Source of the DNA: Enterococcus mundtii | GTDB taxonomy: Bacteria; Bacillota; Bacilli; Lactobacillales; Enterococcaceae | Assembly (NCBI RefSeq): GCF_013394305.1 | Contig: NZ_AP019810.1 | Location: forward strand, 620,001 to 684,000 | DNA: 64,000 bases | Direction: 5' to 3' | In this document: piece after piece, positions 56,576-64,000 of the stretch | How the letters are laid out: the number at the start of each line of letters is the position of its first letter | Position numbering within the stretch: position 1 is the first letter of the stretch | The notes under the pieces: model-generated | Told to the model about the DNA's origin: nothing | The model's input: the letters and a program-made list of their open reading frames with translations, nothing else | Database searches by the model: none | Translations under genes and position numbers: made by a program

Positions 56576-58182
56576 GGATAAACTCCTTTCACTTGTTTTT
56601 GAACAAAATATTTCCTGCCTGCCTGTCTGTCATACTCTGTAAGATGATTTGCTACTACCGCCAGTTTATTACTAAATTCCTCCAGCTTCTCTTTATATTG
56701 TTTCACTTGATTCGTATTTAATGAGGCTTGTCCGCTGTCCCATAAATTATTTTTTTCATATGGGGAAACCATCTCTTGTACTTCCCAATAAGTCAAATAG
56801 TTTTTGATTGCTCCCGCACCAGCCAATATTTCTTTTGATATTGCCGTAATCTCATCTTCAAATTCTTTTTGGGCATTTTTAAAGATGATCTCGTACTCTT
56901 CGCCTATATTTTTCGCCTTTTGGATGATCGATTGAACTAACTCCGATTGTAAAGTGATTTTTTTAGAACCTGAAGCATTAGAAATTCTTTTATGTAATTC
57001 GTTGACCGTCTCGTTCCATTCACTAGCAACTTTTGCTTCCGCAATAATCGTAGCGTATTCTTTTTCAAAATCTTTATACTCTCCAGATAACAATAGTTTT
57101 ATGACTTCTGTAAAAGATAACCCACCTTCTGGTTTTTCTTTTACTACACGATTCAAATATTTATCGATCAAATGGGAAACCTTGATCCCCGCAGCAAAAA
57201 TGTAGCCATGTTCCTTTAAATTAGCTTCCTGAAGTGTGCCATCAGGATTTATTTGAAACTGTCCAAAGTCATGGCTAGAGCCGTTTTGATCTTCCATATC
57301 AAACGTCGTGTTAAAAGATTTCGGTAGTAAATAGCGAACATTCCCGATTTCATCTACTCCAGGCTTATTTCTATTCAACATGGAAACGATATCAAAAGCA
57401 TTGACGTAATAATCGATTTTCCCATCCTCTTCCAACTTCTGGATATTTTTTTGTGCCTGTTCAGACATTTTATTGATACTTTCACGCGCATCAGGTCCTT
57501 GAAACAAAACCACTTTGTCGATTTTAGCAATATCTTTTTCAGGGAGATTCGCCACAGCCTGAATCGACACCATCGTTCCCAGAGAATGACCTGTGACAGA
57601 CATTGTAGCATGAGGTGCTTGTGTGGTCATTTCCGTTATCTTCTGGTGCATGGCTTGATTTGCTAATTTTGCTTGCGGAATATAAGCATTTTTTGTTGTA
57701 AATGCCTGGTTATTATGCCACCAGTCATTAAGATTCAAATTACTTGAAGAAATACCATCACTGCCTCTAGTAACAAAATAAGTATGCTTAGTCTCTATCG
57801 ACAACTTAGGCGTATCCGTCACATAATAAGCATTGAATCCAGCTTTTTCATCCGTCAAGAGTCCTTGCTTATATGTGTTTTTTACATAGCTCTGTATTTC
57901 ATAGCCTCCGTTTACTTTCGGCACTCGGCTGTTTCCTAACTCCTTGACTGTTTTTACGGTGGTGTCGGGTTGGAGGTAGACTGTACTTAAATCATTTCCA
58001 TGAGCATCTTTTGCATTTGGGAAGTTGAAACGAATAGATTTACCTTTTTCCAAAGCTCTCTTTTCTTTTTTTGTCATGCCATTTACAAAATTATACGTAA
58101 CTCCAGCATTGTTTCTTCTATTATTGTATGAACTTTGTGCTAAGTTAGCATAAACATTATATGAATTACCTAAGTTAGCCAT
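56545..58182 (-). CDS. Lipase-like protein with helical C terminus, candidate type VII-secreted toxin
   Basis: The protein is 545 residues. Residues about 90-350 form a lipase-type alpha/beta hydrolase: YFVTRGSDG, VTGHSLGTMVS with nucleophile Ser200 (GHSLG 198-202), a probable acid Asp264 in NAFDIVS, and His304 in SHDFGQF. Residues 350-545 are helical (KKITLQSELVQSIIQKAKNIGEEYEIIF..., YKEKLEEFSNKLAVVANHLTEYDRQAG), without a signal peptide. A catalytic domain first and a helical, LXG-like domain last is the reverse arrangement seen in the staphylococcal T7SS lipase TslA. Neighbours are two small helical proteins downstream and two membrane-anchored small proteins upstream. The ATG overlaps the preceding stop (TAATG) after GGAGG. 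Confidence 0.7.
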   Translation of the reverse strand: MANLGNSYNVYANLAQSSYNNRRNNAGVTYNFVNGMTKKEKRALEKGKSIRFNFPNAKDAHGNDLSTVYLQPDTTVKTVKELGNSRVPKVNGGYEIQSYVKNTYKQGLLTDEKAGFNAYYVTDTPKLSIETKHTYFVTRGSDGISSSNLNLNDWWHNNQAFTTKNAYIPQAKLANQAMHQKITEMTTQAPHATMSVTGHSLGTMVSIQAVANLPEKDIAKIDKVVLFQGPDARESINKMSEQAQKNIQKLEEDGKIDYYVNAFDIVSMLNRNKPGVDEIGNVRYLLPKSFNTTFDMEDQNGSSHDFGQFQINPDGTLQEANLKEHGYIFAAGIKVSHLIDKYLNRVVKEKPEGGLSFTEVIKLLLSGEYKDFEKEYATIIAEAKVASEWNETVNELHKRISNASGSKKITLQSELVQSIIQKAKNIGEEYEIIFKNAQKEFEDEITAISKEILAGAGAIKNYLTYWEVQEMVSPYEKNNLWDSGQASLNTNQVKQYKEKLEEFSNKLAVVANHLTEYDRQAGRKYFVQKQVKGVYPWKIENCKNF

Positions 58183-58577
58183 TATTTAAATTCCTCCAAT
58201 GCTTCTTCAAAATTATTTGTTGCTATCTCTTCTATTTTAGTAGGTTTTTGTAAATTATTTGGTAACACTTGAATTGCTCCAGCATCTATTTCATTATTAT
58301 CAATTCCATATAATTCAATATCAACTATATACATCTTTTTGGTGAACGCTCCACTATCTTCTATCCTAAACGATTCCCAATTATATTTGACAATATTTAT
58401 ATTAGCTTTTGAATTTCTCTTTATAATGTACTTTGTTAATTCTTCTTCATGTTCTTTCAAAAAAGCGATTTGTTTTTCTTTTTCTGTCGGTTCCATTATT
58501 TTTTTCACTCCTAACGTGCCTAAAAGTACCAAGACAATAGTCAAACTAACTACAATAATTTTTTCCTTTTTCCTCAC
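58182..58577 (-). CDS. Membrane-anchored small protein, candidate lipase immunity (copy 2)
   Basis: The protein is 131 residues from a GTG at 58577, with GGGAGA 8 bases upstream; the longer frame begins with an unsupported TTG. The N terminus RKKEKIIVVSLTIVLVLLGTLGVKKI is an uncleaved anchor. An extracytoplasmic domain follows, sharing PTEKEKQIAFLKEHEEELTKYI with the gene upstream. It lies directly before the lipase-like gene with overlapping stop and start codons, the position expected for an immunity gene. The family is not recognised. Confidence 0.6.
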   Translation of the reverse strand: MRKKEKIIVVSLTIVLVLLGTLGVKKIMEPTEKEKQIAFLKEHEEELTKYIIKRNSKANINIVKYNWESFRIEDSGAFTKKMYIVDIELYGIDNNEIDAGAIQVLPNNLQKPTKIEEIATNNFEEALEEFK

Positions 58578-58716
58578 AAGAACTTCTCCCTTCTGTGGCT
58601 GCAACTATAGTAATCATAGTTAGCTAATTTCTTTTTTACTAGACCAAGGTTTTCGCTATGACCACAACCTGTATAAAAGCTTCGCCTAAAATCAGGATAT
58701 ATCTTGATTCTCTATA

Positions 58717-59124
58717 TCAGCTATTAAGTTCCTCATCACTTATTTGTTGTCCATAATGTAAAGTTGACATATCAGGCATATTATTTTGATTTAATTCTAT
58801 ATCCAGTCTGAAATCCATATGTGGATTATGGTTTACAAATCCAAAAATTTGAATTTTTTTGCCAGCCCCACTAGGAAGACTATTTCCGATAACCACTCGA
58901 TTAACATTATTCCAATCATAATTAATTTCTGTTACTTTTTCACCTTTGTATTGATTAATATATTCTGTCATTTTACTTTCATGCTCTTTCAAAAAAGCAA
59001 TTTGTTTCTCTCTTTCTGTTGGTTCGCTCATCTTCTTCACTTCTATCGTCATCAAAAGAACTAATAATACACCTATACTTACTAGAATCAGCCACTTTTT
59101 CTTTCCCAAATGATTATCCCTCAT
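58717..59124 (-). CDS. Membrane-anchored small protein, candidate lipase immunity (copy 1)
   Basis: The protein is 135 residues, paralogous to the gene after it: both have an N-terminal membrane helix (here KKWLILVSIGVLLVLLMTIEVKK), then PTEREKQIAFLKEHESKMTEYIN, and diverge afterwards. An alternative TTG start at 59109 has GAGGG in front. Duplicated, diverging immunity genes next to a toxin are common in antagonism cassettes; the role here is inferred from position. Confidence 0.55.
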   Translation of the reverse strand: MRDNHLGKKKWLILVSIGVLLVLLMTIEVKKMSEPTEREKQIAFLKEHESKMTEYINQYKGEKVTEINYDWNNVNRVVIGNSLPSGAGKKIQIFGFVNHNPHMDFRLDIELNQNNMPDMSTLHYGQQISDEELNS

Positions 59125-59232
59125 TCCTTACTCTTCAAATTCTCGGATACTTTTTGTGTAAGTTCTGTCAGCACATCAATACTTTCTAGTATTTTCTATT
59201 TGTACTACTCTTTACTCATCTACTTCGTTCAT
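59121..59232 (-). pseudogene. Possible remnant of a small helical gene
   Basis: On the minus strand, the frame ending at the TGA at 59121-59123 encodes ILESIDVLTELTQKVSENLK before its stop, preceded by an in-frame TAG. A start with MNEVDE lies in another frame at 59232. The stop overlaps the ATG of the next gene. It looks like the broken upstream member of the lipase cassette, but it is short and could be chance. Confidence 0.35.
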
Positions 59233-59372
59233 TATTACTATACGTAATTTTTGCCTATTTAAATTAAAATTTACTGGATAAGGCGCATATACGTCGTATA
59301 CGGTTCGTTTTAGTCTTATACGATCATAGAGAAATGCTTATTTCGTCTAACCTTTTTACAGAGGGAGCAATT

Positions 59373-59549
59373 ATGTTAAGAAAAACAAGCTTAGTAGTTG
59401 GTTCTATTGTTCTAGCAATTTTAGGTTTTAGCCCGATGCTATTATCGATCGTTCGAAAAAATAACTCCCACGTGGATATAAAATTAACCCCAAAGTATTA
59501 TGAGCAGTCAGAAGAGTCTCTGTTTATTTTGGAAAATCAAAAAGAATAA
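59373..59549 (+). CDS. Small single-pass membrane protein
   Basis: The protein is 58 residues from the ATG at 59373, which follows GAGGGAG by 5-6 bases; the frame is open further upstream without a ribosome site. The N terminus MLRKTSLVVGSIVLAILGFSPMLLSIV is one membrane helix; the rest is a polar tail, possibly extracytoplasmic. No family is recognised. It is divergent from the lipase cassette. Confidence 0.55.
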   Translation: MLRKTSLVVGSIVLAILGFSPMLLSIVRKNNSHVDIKLTPKYYEQSEESLFILENQKE

Positions 59550-59746
59550 AGCATTGTTTGTTTTATGGACGATACCAGACATGTCTTGGTATTGTCTTTA
59601 TTGATATGGATGTGTCCTTTACTGTTTGATGTATTACATAGGCTATAATGAAGTTGACCACCTTTTTTTTAACAATAAAAAGCCAGTGTATACATAATAA
59701 AACTCACTATATTCATTACTCAAACATCATTCGGAGGTGACCCTTC

Positions 59747-60154
59747 ATGAAAAACCAACTCGCTTTTAAATTTTTACCCAAGTTATGGACTTCTATTTTA
59801 TATCTTGTGGTGATTGCTATTGGCTCATTCATGTATTTATCAAAGTATTGGAATGTTACGATTTTCACCTCTATCTATCCTGATTTTTATCTTCATATCT
59901 CAAACTTTTCAATTAGTTTGATTTTAGGTTTGATTCCATATTTTTGGTTATTGATGGGGATAAAATTCAATTATGTAGTCATCTTTTCTTTACTCTTACT
60001 CGTAGTAAATGCACTATGTGAAACTGTCTTTGGATTCATAAACACACCTGATCTTATTGATATGTGTTTTGGCTTTGTTGGTACTGGAATTTCTTTCCTG
60101 ACATTGTTAATCATTTATACATTCGGACTTTTACCTAATAAAGAAACCACATAA
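59747..60154 (+). CDS. Four-helix membrane protein of unknown function
   Basis: The protein is 135 residues, starting at an ATG after the very strong GGAGGTGA. Four hydrophobic segments are visible (about 14-31, 48-68, 70-90, 106-128). No motif or signal suggests a function. It is located between the toxin-like cassette and the WxL-type locus, with a bidirectional terminator after it. Confidence 0.6.
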   Translation: MKNQLAFKFLPKLWTSILYLVVIAIGSFMYLSKYWNVTIFTSIYPDFYLHISNFSISLILGLIPYFWLLMGIKFNYVVIFSLLLLVVNALCETVFGFINTPDLIDMCFGFVGTGISFLTLLIIYTFGLLPNKETT

Positions 60155-60182
60155 TTTTTCAAAAATCATCTGACTGAAATGC

Positions 60183-60221
60183 AAAACGAGAATCGAAGCC
60201 TTAGCTGTCGATTCTCGTTTT
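60183..60221. terminator. Bidirectional terminator overlapping the end of the DUF916 gene
   Basis: AAAACGAGAATCGA (60183-60196) pairs with TCGATTCTCGTTTT (60208-60221). The right arm encodes the last codons (Lys-Thr-Arg-Ile-Asp) of the minus-strand DUF916 gene. Confidence 0.75.
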
Positions 60222-61268
60222 CTTATATTTAAGATAAAGTATTACACTTGTGATGATCAACAGAGCAGAAAAAACAAGCAACAAACCGATCACCCAGATA
60301 TTACTTCCTTGATTGACGATAATCTTGTTTGAACCACCTGTTTGCTCTATCAACCCTTCCAGCTCTTCTTTTGTATAATTAAATTTAGTTACTTTTTCTT
60401 TGCCATCAACAGTTAGGATAAACTGATATTCCCCAAACATCAATTCTGCATCACTAACTAACGGTAGATTTAGCTTTGTTTTAGTCATTGGAGTCAATGC
60501 AATTGAGCTTTCTTCAATTTCTCCTTCAGAAATGATATCCCCGTTTGGATTGATTACTTTGTACGAGCCGCTTTCCGCAAAAGTTACTGCAGGATCATTG
60601 TTGGCTATATAGTAATCAAGCCTTATCGCATCCTGTGAGCTCACAAACTCAAACTCATCATAAGTTTGTTCTTTTTCAGCCTCTATTTCATCCATCTTGA
60701 GATGAAATAGGATTACTTTCTCATAGACATGAACGATATCTACAGCATCTTCATGACTTTCTTCACTTAATGTCTGAGAGAAATTCACCCCACCTAAAAC
60801 TTCTCCATCAAGTTCCTCAGTCACATTGATCAAAATTGCTATCGTTTCACTTTGTTTCGCTTCAACTTTGATTTTCCCGTCTTCTAGTTCGCCATTAGCA
60901 TCAGTTATCTTCACGTATTTACTAAAGTCATACTTTTCATCTAAAAGGTTTTCTGTATTTTCAACATAAGTGACACTTCCCATCGTTGATATAGCAACCG
61001 ATGGATAGACAGTAACATCTAAGTCCTTGTCACCTATATTTGTAATCGTAGCAATAAACTCATAGTTCTTATTAAGTTCTGGAGTAAACTGCAGATAGCT
61101 ATCTCTGATCTCATATTCTTTGGGTTGCACATCCACTAGGATCGATGCAGTATCTTCCTCGGACGCCTCTACTGGTTGTATGTAAAAAAAACATCCCATC
61201 AATAAAACGAAAATAAGCGAACAGAAGTCAACTAACTTGTATTCTTTGGCTTGGCTATTTTTTGTCAT
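60201..61268 (-). CDS. WxL-locus surface protein (DUF916/DUF3324)
   Basis: The protein is 355 residues. A signal sequence (residues about 12-36, ending VEA-SEED) is followed by an immunoglobulin-like DUF916 domain starting SILVDVQPKEYEIRDSYLQFTPELNKNYEFIATITNIGDKDLDVTV, then a DUF3324 host-binding domain and a C-terminal transmembrane helix (IWVIGLLLVFSALLIITSVILYL) with basic tail. Such proteins anchor WxL-domain proteins to the envelope. It faces a sequence shared with the Mga-like gene at its promoter. Confidence 0.88.
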   Translation of the reverse strand: MTKNSQAKEYKLVDFCSLIFVLLMGCFFYIQPVEASEEDTASILVDVQPKEYEIRDSYLQFTPELNKNYEFIATITNIGDKDLDVTVYPSVAISTMGSVTYVENTENLLDEKYDFSKYVKITDANGELEDGKIKVEAKQSETIAILINVTEELDGEVLGGVNFSQTLSEESHEDAVDIVHVYEKVILFHLKMDEIEAEKEQTYDEFEFVSSQDAIRLDYYIANNDPAVTFAESGSYKVINPNGDIISEGEIEESSIALTPMTKTKLNLPLVSDAELMFGEYQFILTVDGKEKVTKFNYTKEELEGLIEQTGGSNKIIVNQGSNIWVIGLLLVFSALLIITSVILYLKYKKTRIDS

Positions 61269-61366
61269 TATTTCTCCTATTCATTTTCCTATCAAGTATC
61301 TTAAATCTCTATATTTTTTCTTGATCATTCTTATTCCTCTTTTTTCACAACAGTAGTTATCCTATC

Positions 61367-61408
61367 ATCATACTTTGTATTTTGATTCATCAGAATGTTT
61401 CACTTTTT
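61367..61408 (-). promoter_or_regulatory. DUF916 gene promoter with shared 19-bp element
   Basis: On the minus strand TTCTGA (61395-61390) and TATGAT (61372-61367) are spaced by 17 bases. The plus-strand sequence TCAGAATGTTTCACTTTTT (61390-61408) covers the -35 and runs upstream. It recurs with one change at 62995-63013 in front of the regulator gene. Confidence 0.55.
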
Positions 61409-61475
61409 CCTGATCAAATTGAAAAGAATAAGTATCCTTAGAGATTTTTTTTATTATTTATATTTATTAAATTCA

Positions 61476-62939
61476 TTACTCTAACTTTAAGATAATTCTT
61501 GCTTGGACAATCGCGTTTAAATTGTCCCAATGATCCTTATTGTGAATGTCTCTAAAAAAAGCAAAATCTTGGGACTCTTCGTGATACATAATCCCATCAG
61601 ACACCAAAATATCTGCATCAGTAAAGTCAGAAGTGAAATGAATGATTTTTTTATTAAATATCGTTAGTAATTTACTTTCGATAACTGGTACATATTCCGG
61701 ATGATGCAACATCGATATAGCAATAGTCACTCTTTCATTGTTTTGGATAGGCAAATAATACGAAAGGATATGTGCTAACTTGTTCGCAAATATTTGTCTA
61801 TCACCAACTTGAAAATTCCTGTTTTTGACTATTCCCAATAGTAGCTGCTTCACTTCATGGATTCTACTATTGGGACTATTTTGATTAGCCACTCCTTTTA
61901 AATTCTCGAAATAAATATTTTTGTATGCCCAACTATTGATGACACTTTCATATAAAATCACATGTTCCACATCGGAATTTATCTTATATTTTTCTGATAA
62001 TGTTTCGACGACATTCATAGAAAAATCAACGATTTCGTTCTGTCTATGCTCTTTGAATTTTTTGCCTAAGACTATCTTGTCCTGCTTGCTTGTCGTTTCA
62101 GGGATGAGAAGTTGTCTACAAAAATAAAAGAATGCAACTTCTTTTTCTCTATCTTCCATGTTTCGAGTTGGTATCAACTTTGTTAGCGAGTTCTCTTCAT
62201 ATAGTTCTTTCATATCAGCGAATAGTTCTATCGCTGTTTTGTCCAAATCTTGTATGATATACCCACGTGACACAGCATTTTCAAGTATTGAGAATAGAAT
62301 GTCATGCTTTGCTTTTGTTGTCTTCAACCTCTCGTAGTGTCCACCTACTAGGTCAATATTCACTCTTGTTTGGCTATCTGCGAAAACATTATAGGCCATG
62401 ATTTGTACCAGGTAATGATATGTTCTGATAGACATCTCATTGCCTTCCAAAGAAATTGATTCAAAATTACTATTAATAGTTATTGGTATTTTTTGATAAT
62501 GAAAGATATCTTTCAGTCGGCTGATCAATTTATAACTATAAGACTTACTAAACATCAACTTTTCGGAAATATCGACTACACGAGTTTTTCGGTGTTTCAA
62601 GAGATAGAGCAATAATTGAAAATAAGGTGATTCATTAAAAAACTTTTTTTTCAAATTAACAAATACTTGAAGCAACAGTTCCTGATTAACACCTTCAATT
62701 AAACCAATCGTCCCCTTTTCTAGTAAAAAGAAAGATGAAAATGTAAAATTCAATTGTTCGAAGTTTTCTTCGAGTTCAACCAGTAATATTTTCGTTTGAT
62801 ACATCGTTAAGTTTAACCGCTCACTTAATTTATTCAATGACAAATATTTTTCTGTCACTAGAACCGTAAAAAGTTGCAACATTTCGTTTTGTTTTTTTGT
62901 TAAGTAACGGCTACTAAACGTATCCATTATATATTCCAT
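61476..62939 (-). CDS. Mga-like transcriptional regulator of the WxL locus
   Basis: The protein is 487 residues from the ATG at 62939; an in-frame TTG four codons upstream is less likely. It has the architecture of Mga/AtxA-type regulators: N-terminal HTH (YLSLNKLSERLNLTMYQTKILLVELEENF), a second HTH with the Mga signature (RKTRVVDISEKLMFSKSYSYKLISRLKDIF), PRD-like helical regions and an EIIB-like C-terminal domain (VTIAISMLHHPEYVPVIESKLL). PRD regulators are often controlled by PTS phosphorylation; here it probably activates the neighbouring surface genes. Confidence 0.85.
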   Translation of the reverse strand: MEYIMDTFSSRYLTKKQNEMLQLFTVLVTEKYLSLNKLSERLNLTMYQTKILLVELEENFEQLNFTFSSFFLLEKGTIGLIEGVNQELLLQVFVNLKKKFFNESPYFQLLLYLLKHRKTRVVDISEKLMFSKSYSYKLISRLKDIFHYQKIPITINSNFESISLEGNEMSIRTYHYLVQIMAYNVFADSQTRVNIDLVGGHYERLKTTKAKHDILFSILENAVSRGYIIQDLDKTAIELFADMKELYEENSLTKLIPTRNMEDREKEVAFFYFCRQLLIPETTSKQDKIVLGKKFKEHRQNEIVDFSMNVVETLSEKYKINSDVEHVILYESVINSWAYKNIYFENLKGVANQNSPNSRIHEVKQLLLGIVKNRNFQVGDRQIFANKLAHILSYYLPIQNNERVTIAISMLHHPEYVPVIESKLLTIFNKKIIHFTSDFTDADILVSDGIMYHEESQDFAFFRDIHNKDHWDNLNAIVQARIILKLE

Positions 62940-62969
62940 TTCTTCTACCAACCTTCATTTTTAGAGGAT

Positions 62970-63013
62970 TCTATACTAAGAAGAATTCATTTAGTCAGAA
63001 TGTTTCATTTTTT
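62970..63013 (-). promoter_or_regulatory. Mga-like gene promoter with shared 19-bp element
   Basis: TATAGA (62975-62970) is preceded by CTGACT at 17 bases (62998-62993) or TTCTGA at 19. The element TCAGAATGTTTCATTTTTT (62995-63013, plus strand) matches 18 of 19 bases with that in front of the DUF916 gene. The remaining gap to 63482 holds no gene apart from the terminator at 63276-63343. Confidence 0.55.
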
Positions 63014-63275
63014 ATTTTCAGCGAACTATACCGATGTCTCCTAGTTCAACTTGCATGGCTGTTGTATTGGTCTTGCCTGTACATTTTGACTTGATTACTA
63101 AGGTAGTGAAGCTTTGATCATGTATATTTGTCTTTCTACGGAATTATTATCTAAACACCTTCACTTTTTCTAATAAATTTCTATTGATTAAAATTTTCTC
63201 TGTTTGCATTACTAGATTCATAAATCTGATGGACCAACCAGCGACAGTAGAAGCTTGCAACTACGCGAAAGAATA

Positions 63276-63343
63276 AAAGAAGGAACACTGATCAGGCAAT
63301 CAACAAGAGTAGTTTTCATTGATTGGATCAGCATTTCTTCTTT
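63276..63343. terminator. Long hairpin terminator after the secreted-protein gene
   Basis: AAAGAAGGAACACTGATCAG... (from 63276) pairs with ...CTGATC-complement arm ending TTTCTTCTTT (63343); inner CAATCAA/TTGATTG. It lies downstream of the minus-strand gene at 63483 and may act in both directions. Confidence 0.7.
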
Positions 63344-63482
63344 GAATATTCTATAGGACAGACGGATAGATCTACGTATTCTATATTATGATCCATCGTA
63401 TTCTGTCAATCTTCGCACACTTAACTCTTTTTATCTGGCAAGCCTTTCACAACTGAAAAAAACTATTTTTTAGTCCGGAGTA

Positions 63483-63977
63483 TTATCCCCAAGGATTATT
63501 TACTTCTTGTGCTGTCAAGATGATTTTGGCACTATCATCTCTGTTTGATCGCCATACGTAATCATTTGCATCTAAAATGACATCGAAATCTTTTTCGATC
63601 TGTACCGAACTCATTCGCATTACCTGTTGTGCTTGAAGATGTGGGTTTGAAGGTTGAATGTCTAGTCCATTTCCATATTGGTCAAGTTTTGCAAAAATAT
63701 TCACAAAAACATCCTGTGATTTTGTATTATTTACTGTAGCAGTTGCTTTCAAGACCTTCGTTTGTTTACGCATATCTGAGTTTAAGTCAAAATCAGATAA
63801 TTTGAAATCGACTTTGTTTGTTGTTCCTTCATTGAAAGTGATATCTAGTTTTCCATCTTGGACTTCAATCGGTATTTGTTTTTCACTGACTGCCTCGGAT
63901 GCGTTTACTAAGCTTGGGTTACTACCTACTAACAACAAAGTTGATAGCATAACTGTTGTGGATACCTTTTTTTTCAT
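63483..63977 (-). CDS. Small secreted protein of the WxL-type locus
   Basis: The protein is 164 residues from the ATG at 63977 (GGAGG upstream). It has a signal peptide MKKKVSTTVMLSTLLLVGSN...VNA-SEA with cleavage near residue 26, then a beta-rich domain (PIEVQDGKLDITFNEGTTNKVDFKLSDFDL). The C-terminal WRSNRDDSAKIILTAQEV resembles the end of WxL-type domains but lacks the canonical WxL tripeptides. Position next to the DUF916 protein and Mga-like regulator supports surface binding. The operon may continue beyond the window. Confidence 0.65.
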   Translation of the reverse strand: MKKKVSTTVMLSTLLLVGSNPSLVNASEAVSEKQIPIEVQDGKLDITFNEGTTNKVDFKLSDFDLNSDMRKQTKVLKATATVNNTKSQDVFVNIFAKLDQYGNGLDIQPSNPHLQAQQVMRMSSVQIEKDFDVILDANDYVWRSNRDDSAKIILTAQEVNNPWG

Positions 63978-64000
63978 TGTTGGATAGCCTCCGGAATTTA

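Overview
The window is a low-GC Gram-positive chromosome segment, almost certainly Enterococcus. The evidence is the gene set and order: hprK-lgt-gpsA-galU beside a liaXYZ operon, a pst operon with two pstB genes, ftsEX, prfB, secA, hpf, comFA-comFC, and an F-ATPase operon ending next to a DUF1146 gene and murA. The protein sequences look closest to the E. faecium / hirae / durans group, but I cannot fix the species. Almost all core genes lie on the minus strand.

Layout. 1-435: 3' end of an M24 dipeptidase, followed by four tandem copies of a palindromic repeat (about 115 bp each). 910-6362: acetyltransferase, YtxH and DUF948 proteins, galU, gpsA, lgt, hprK. 6592-8978: liaZ, liaY, liaX (cell-envelope and daptomycin response) with a palindrome overlapping the liaX promoter. 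9090-10894: YibE/F pair. 11239-16307: phoU-pstB-pstB-pstA-pstC-pstS with a Pho-box-like repeat in front of pstC. 16440-16645: a candidate C-rich small RNA. 16655-28261: cls, ftsX, ftsE, prfB (with its programmed frameshift), secA, hpf, comFC, comFA, a small unknown gene, YigZ. 28346-34302: autoregulated GntR regulator, a 1409-residue CoA-dehydratase-activase-like protein and a divergent TetR regulator. 34355-38937: small genes, two tRNAs, ROK kinase, yidD, an EpuA-like protein, murA and DUF1146. 39136-40649: an intact ISL3-family insertion with 8-bp target duplication, sitting at the edge of the ATP synthase terminator. 40768-47266: atpBEFHAGDC. 47568-53155: smpB, rnr, carboxylesterase, secG, GNAT, alpha/beta hydrolase.

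The last 11 kb is accessory. At 53381-55068 a preQ1-I riboswitch precedes a nucleoside hydrolase with an altered active-site motif and an ECF transporter S component, read as a queuosine/queuine salvage operon. At 55952-59124 lies a compact minus-strand cassette: two paralogous membrane-anchored small proteins, a lipase with the catalytic domain at the N terminus and a helical C-terminal domain, and two small helical proteins. It resembles a type VII-secreted reverse-arrangement lipase toxin with targeting partners and duplicated immunity genes. At 60201-63977 is a WxL-type surface locus: a DUF916/DUF3324 protein, an Mga-like regulator and a secreted protein. A 19-bp sequence with one mismatch lies in front of both the regulator and the DUF916 gene and is a good candidate operator.

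How the parts fit: liaXYZ, cls, lgt, murA and secA/secG concern the envelope and export. The pst genes handle phosphate. The accessory end carries surface, antagonism and micronutrient-scavenging functions. All functions are inferred from sequence and family knowledge; no searches were run.
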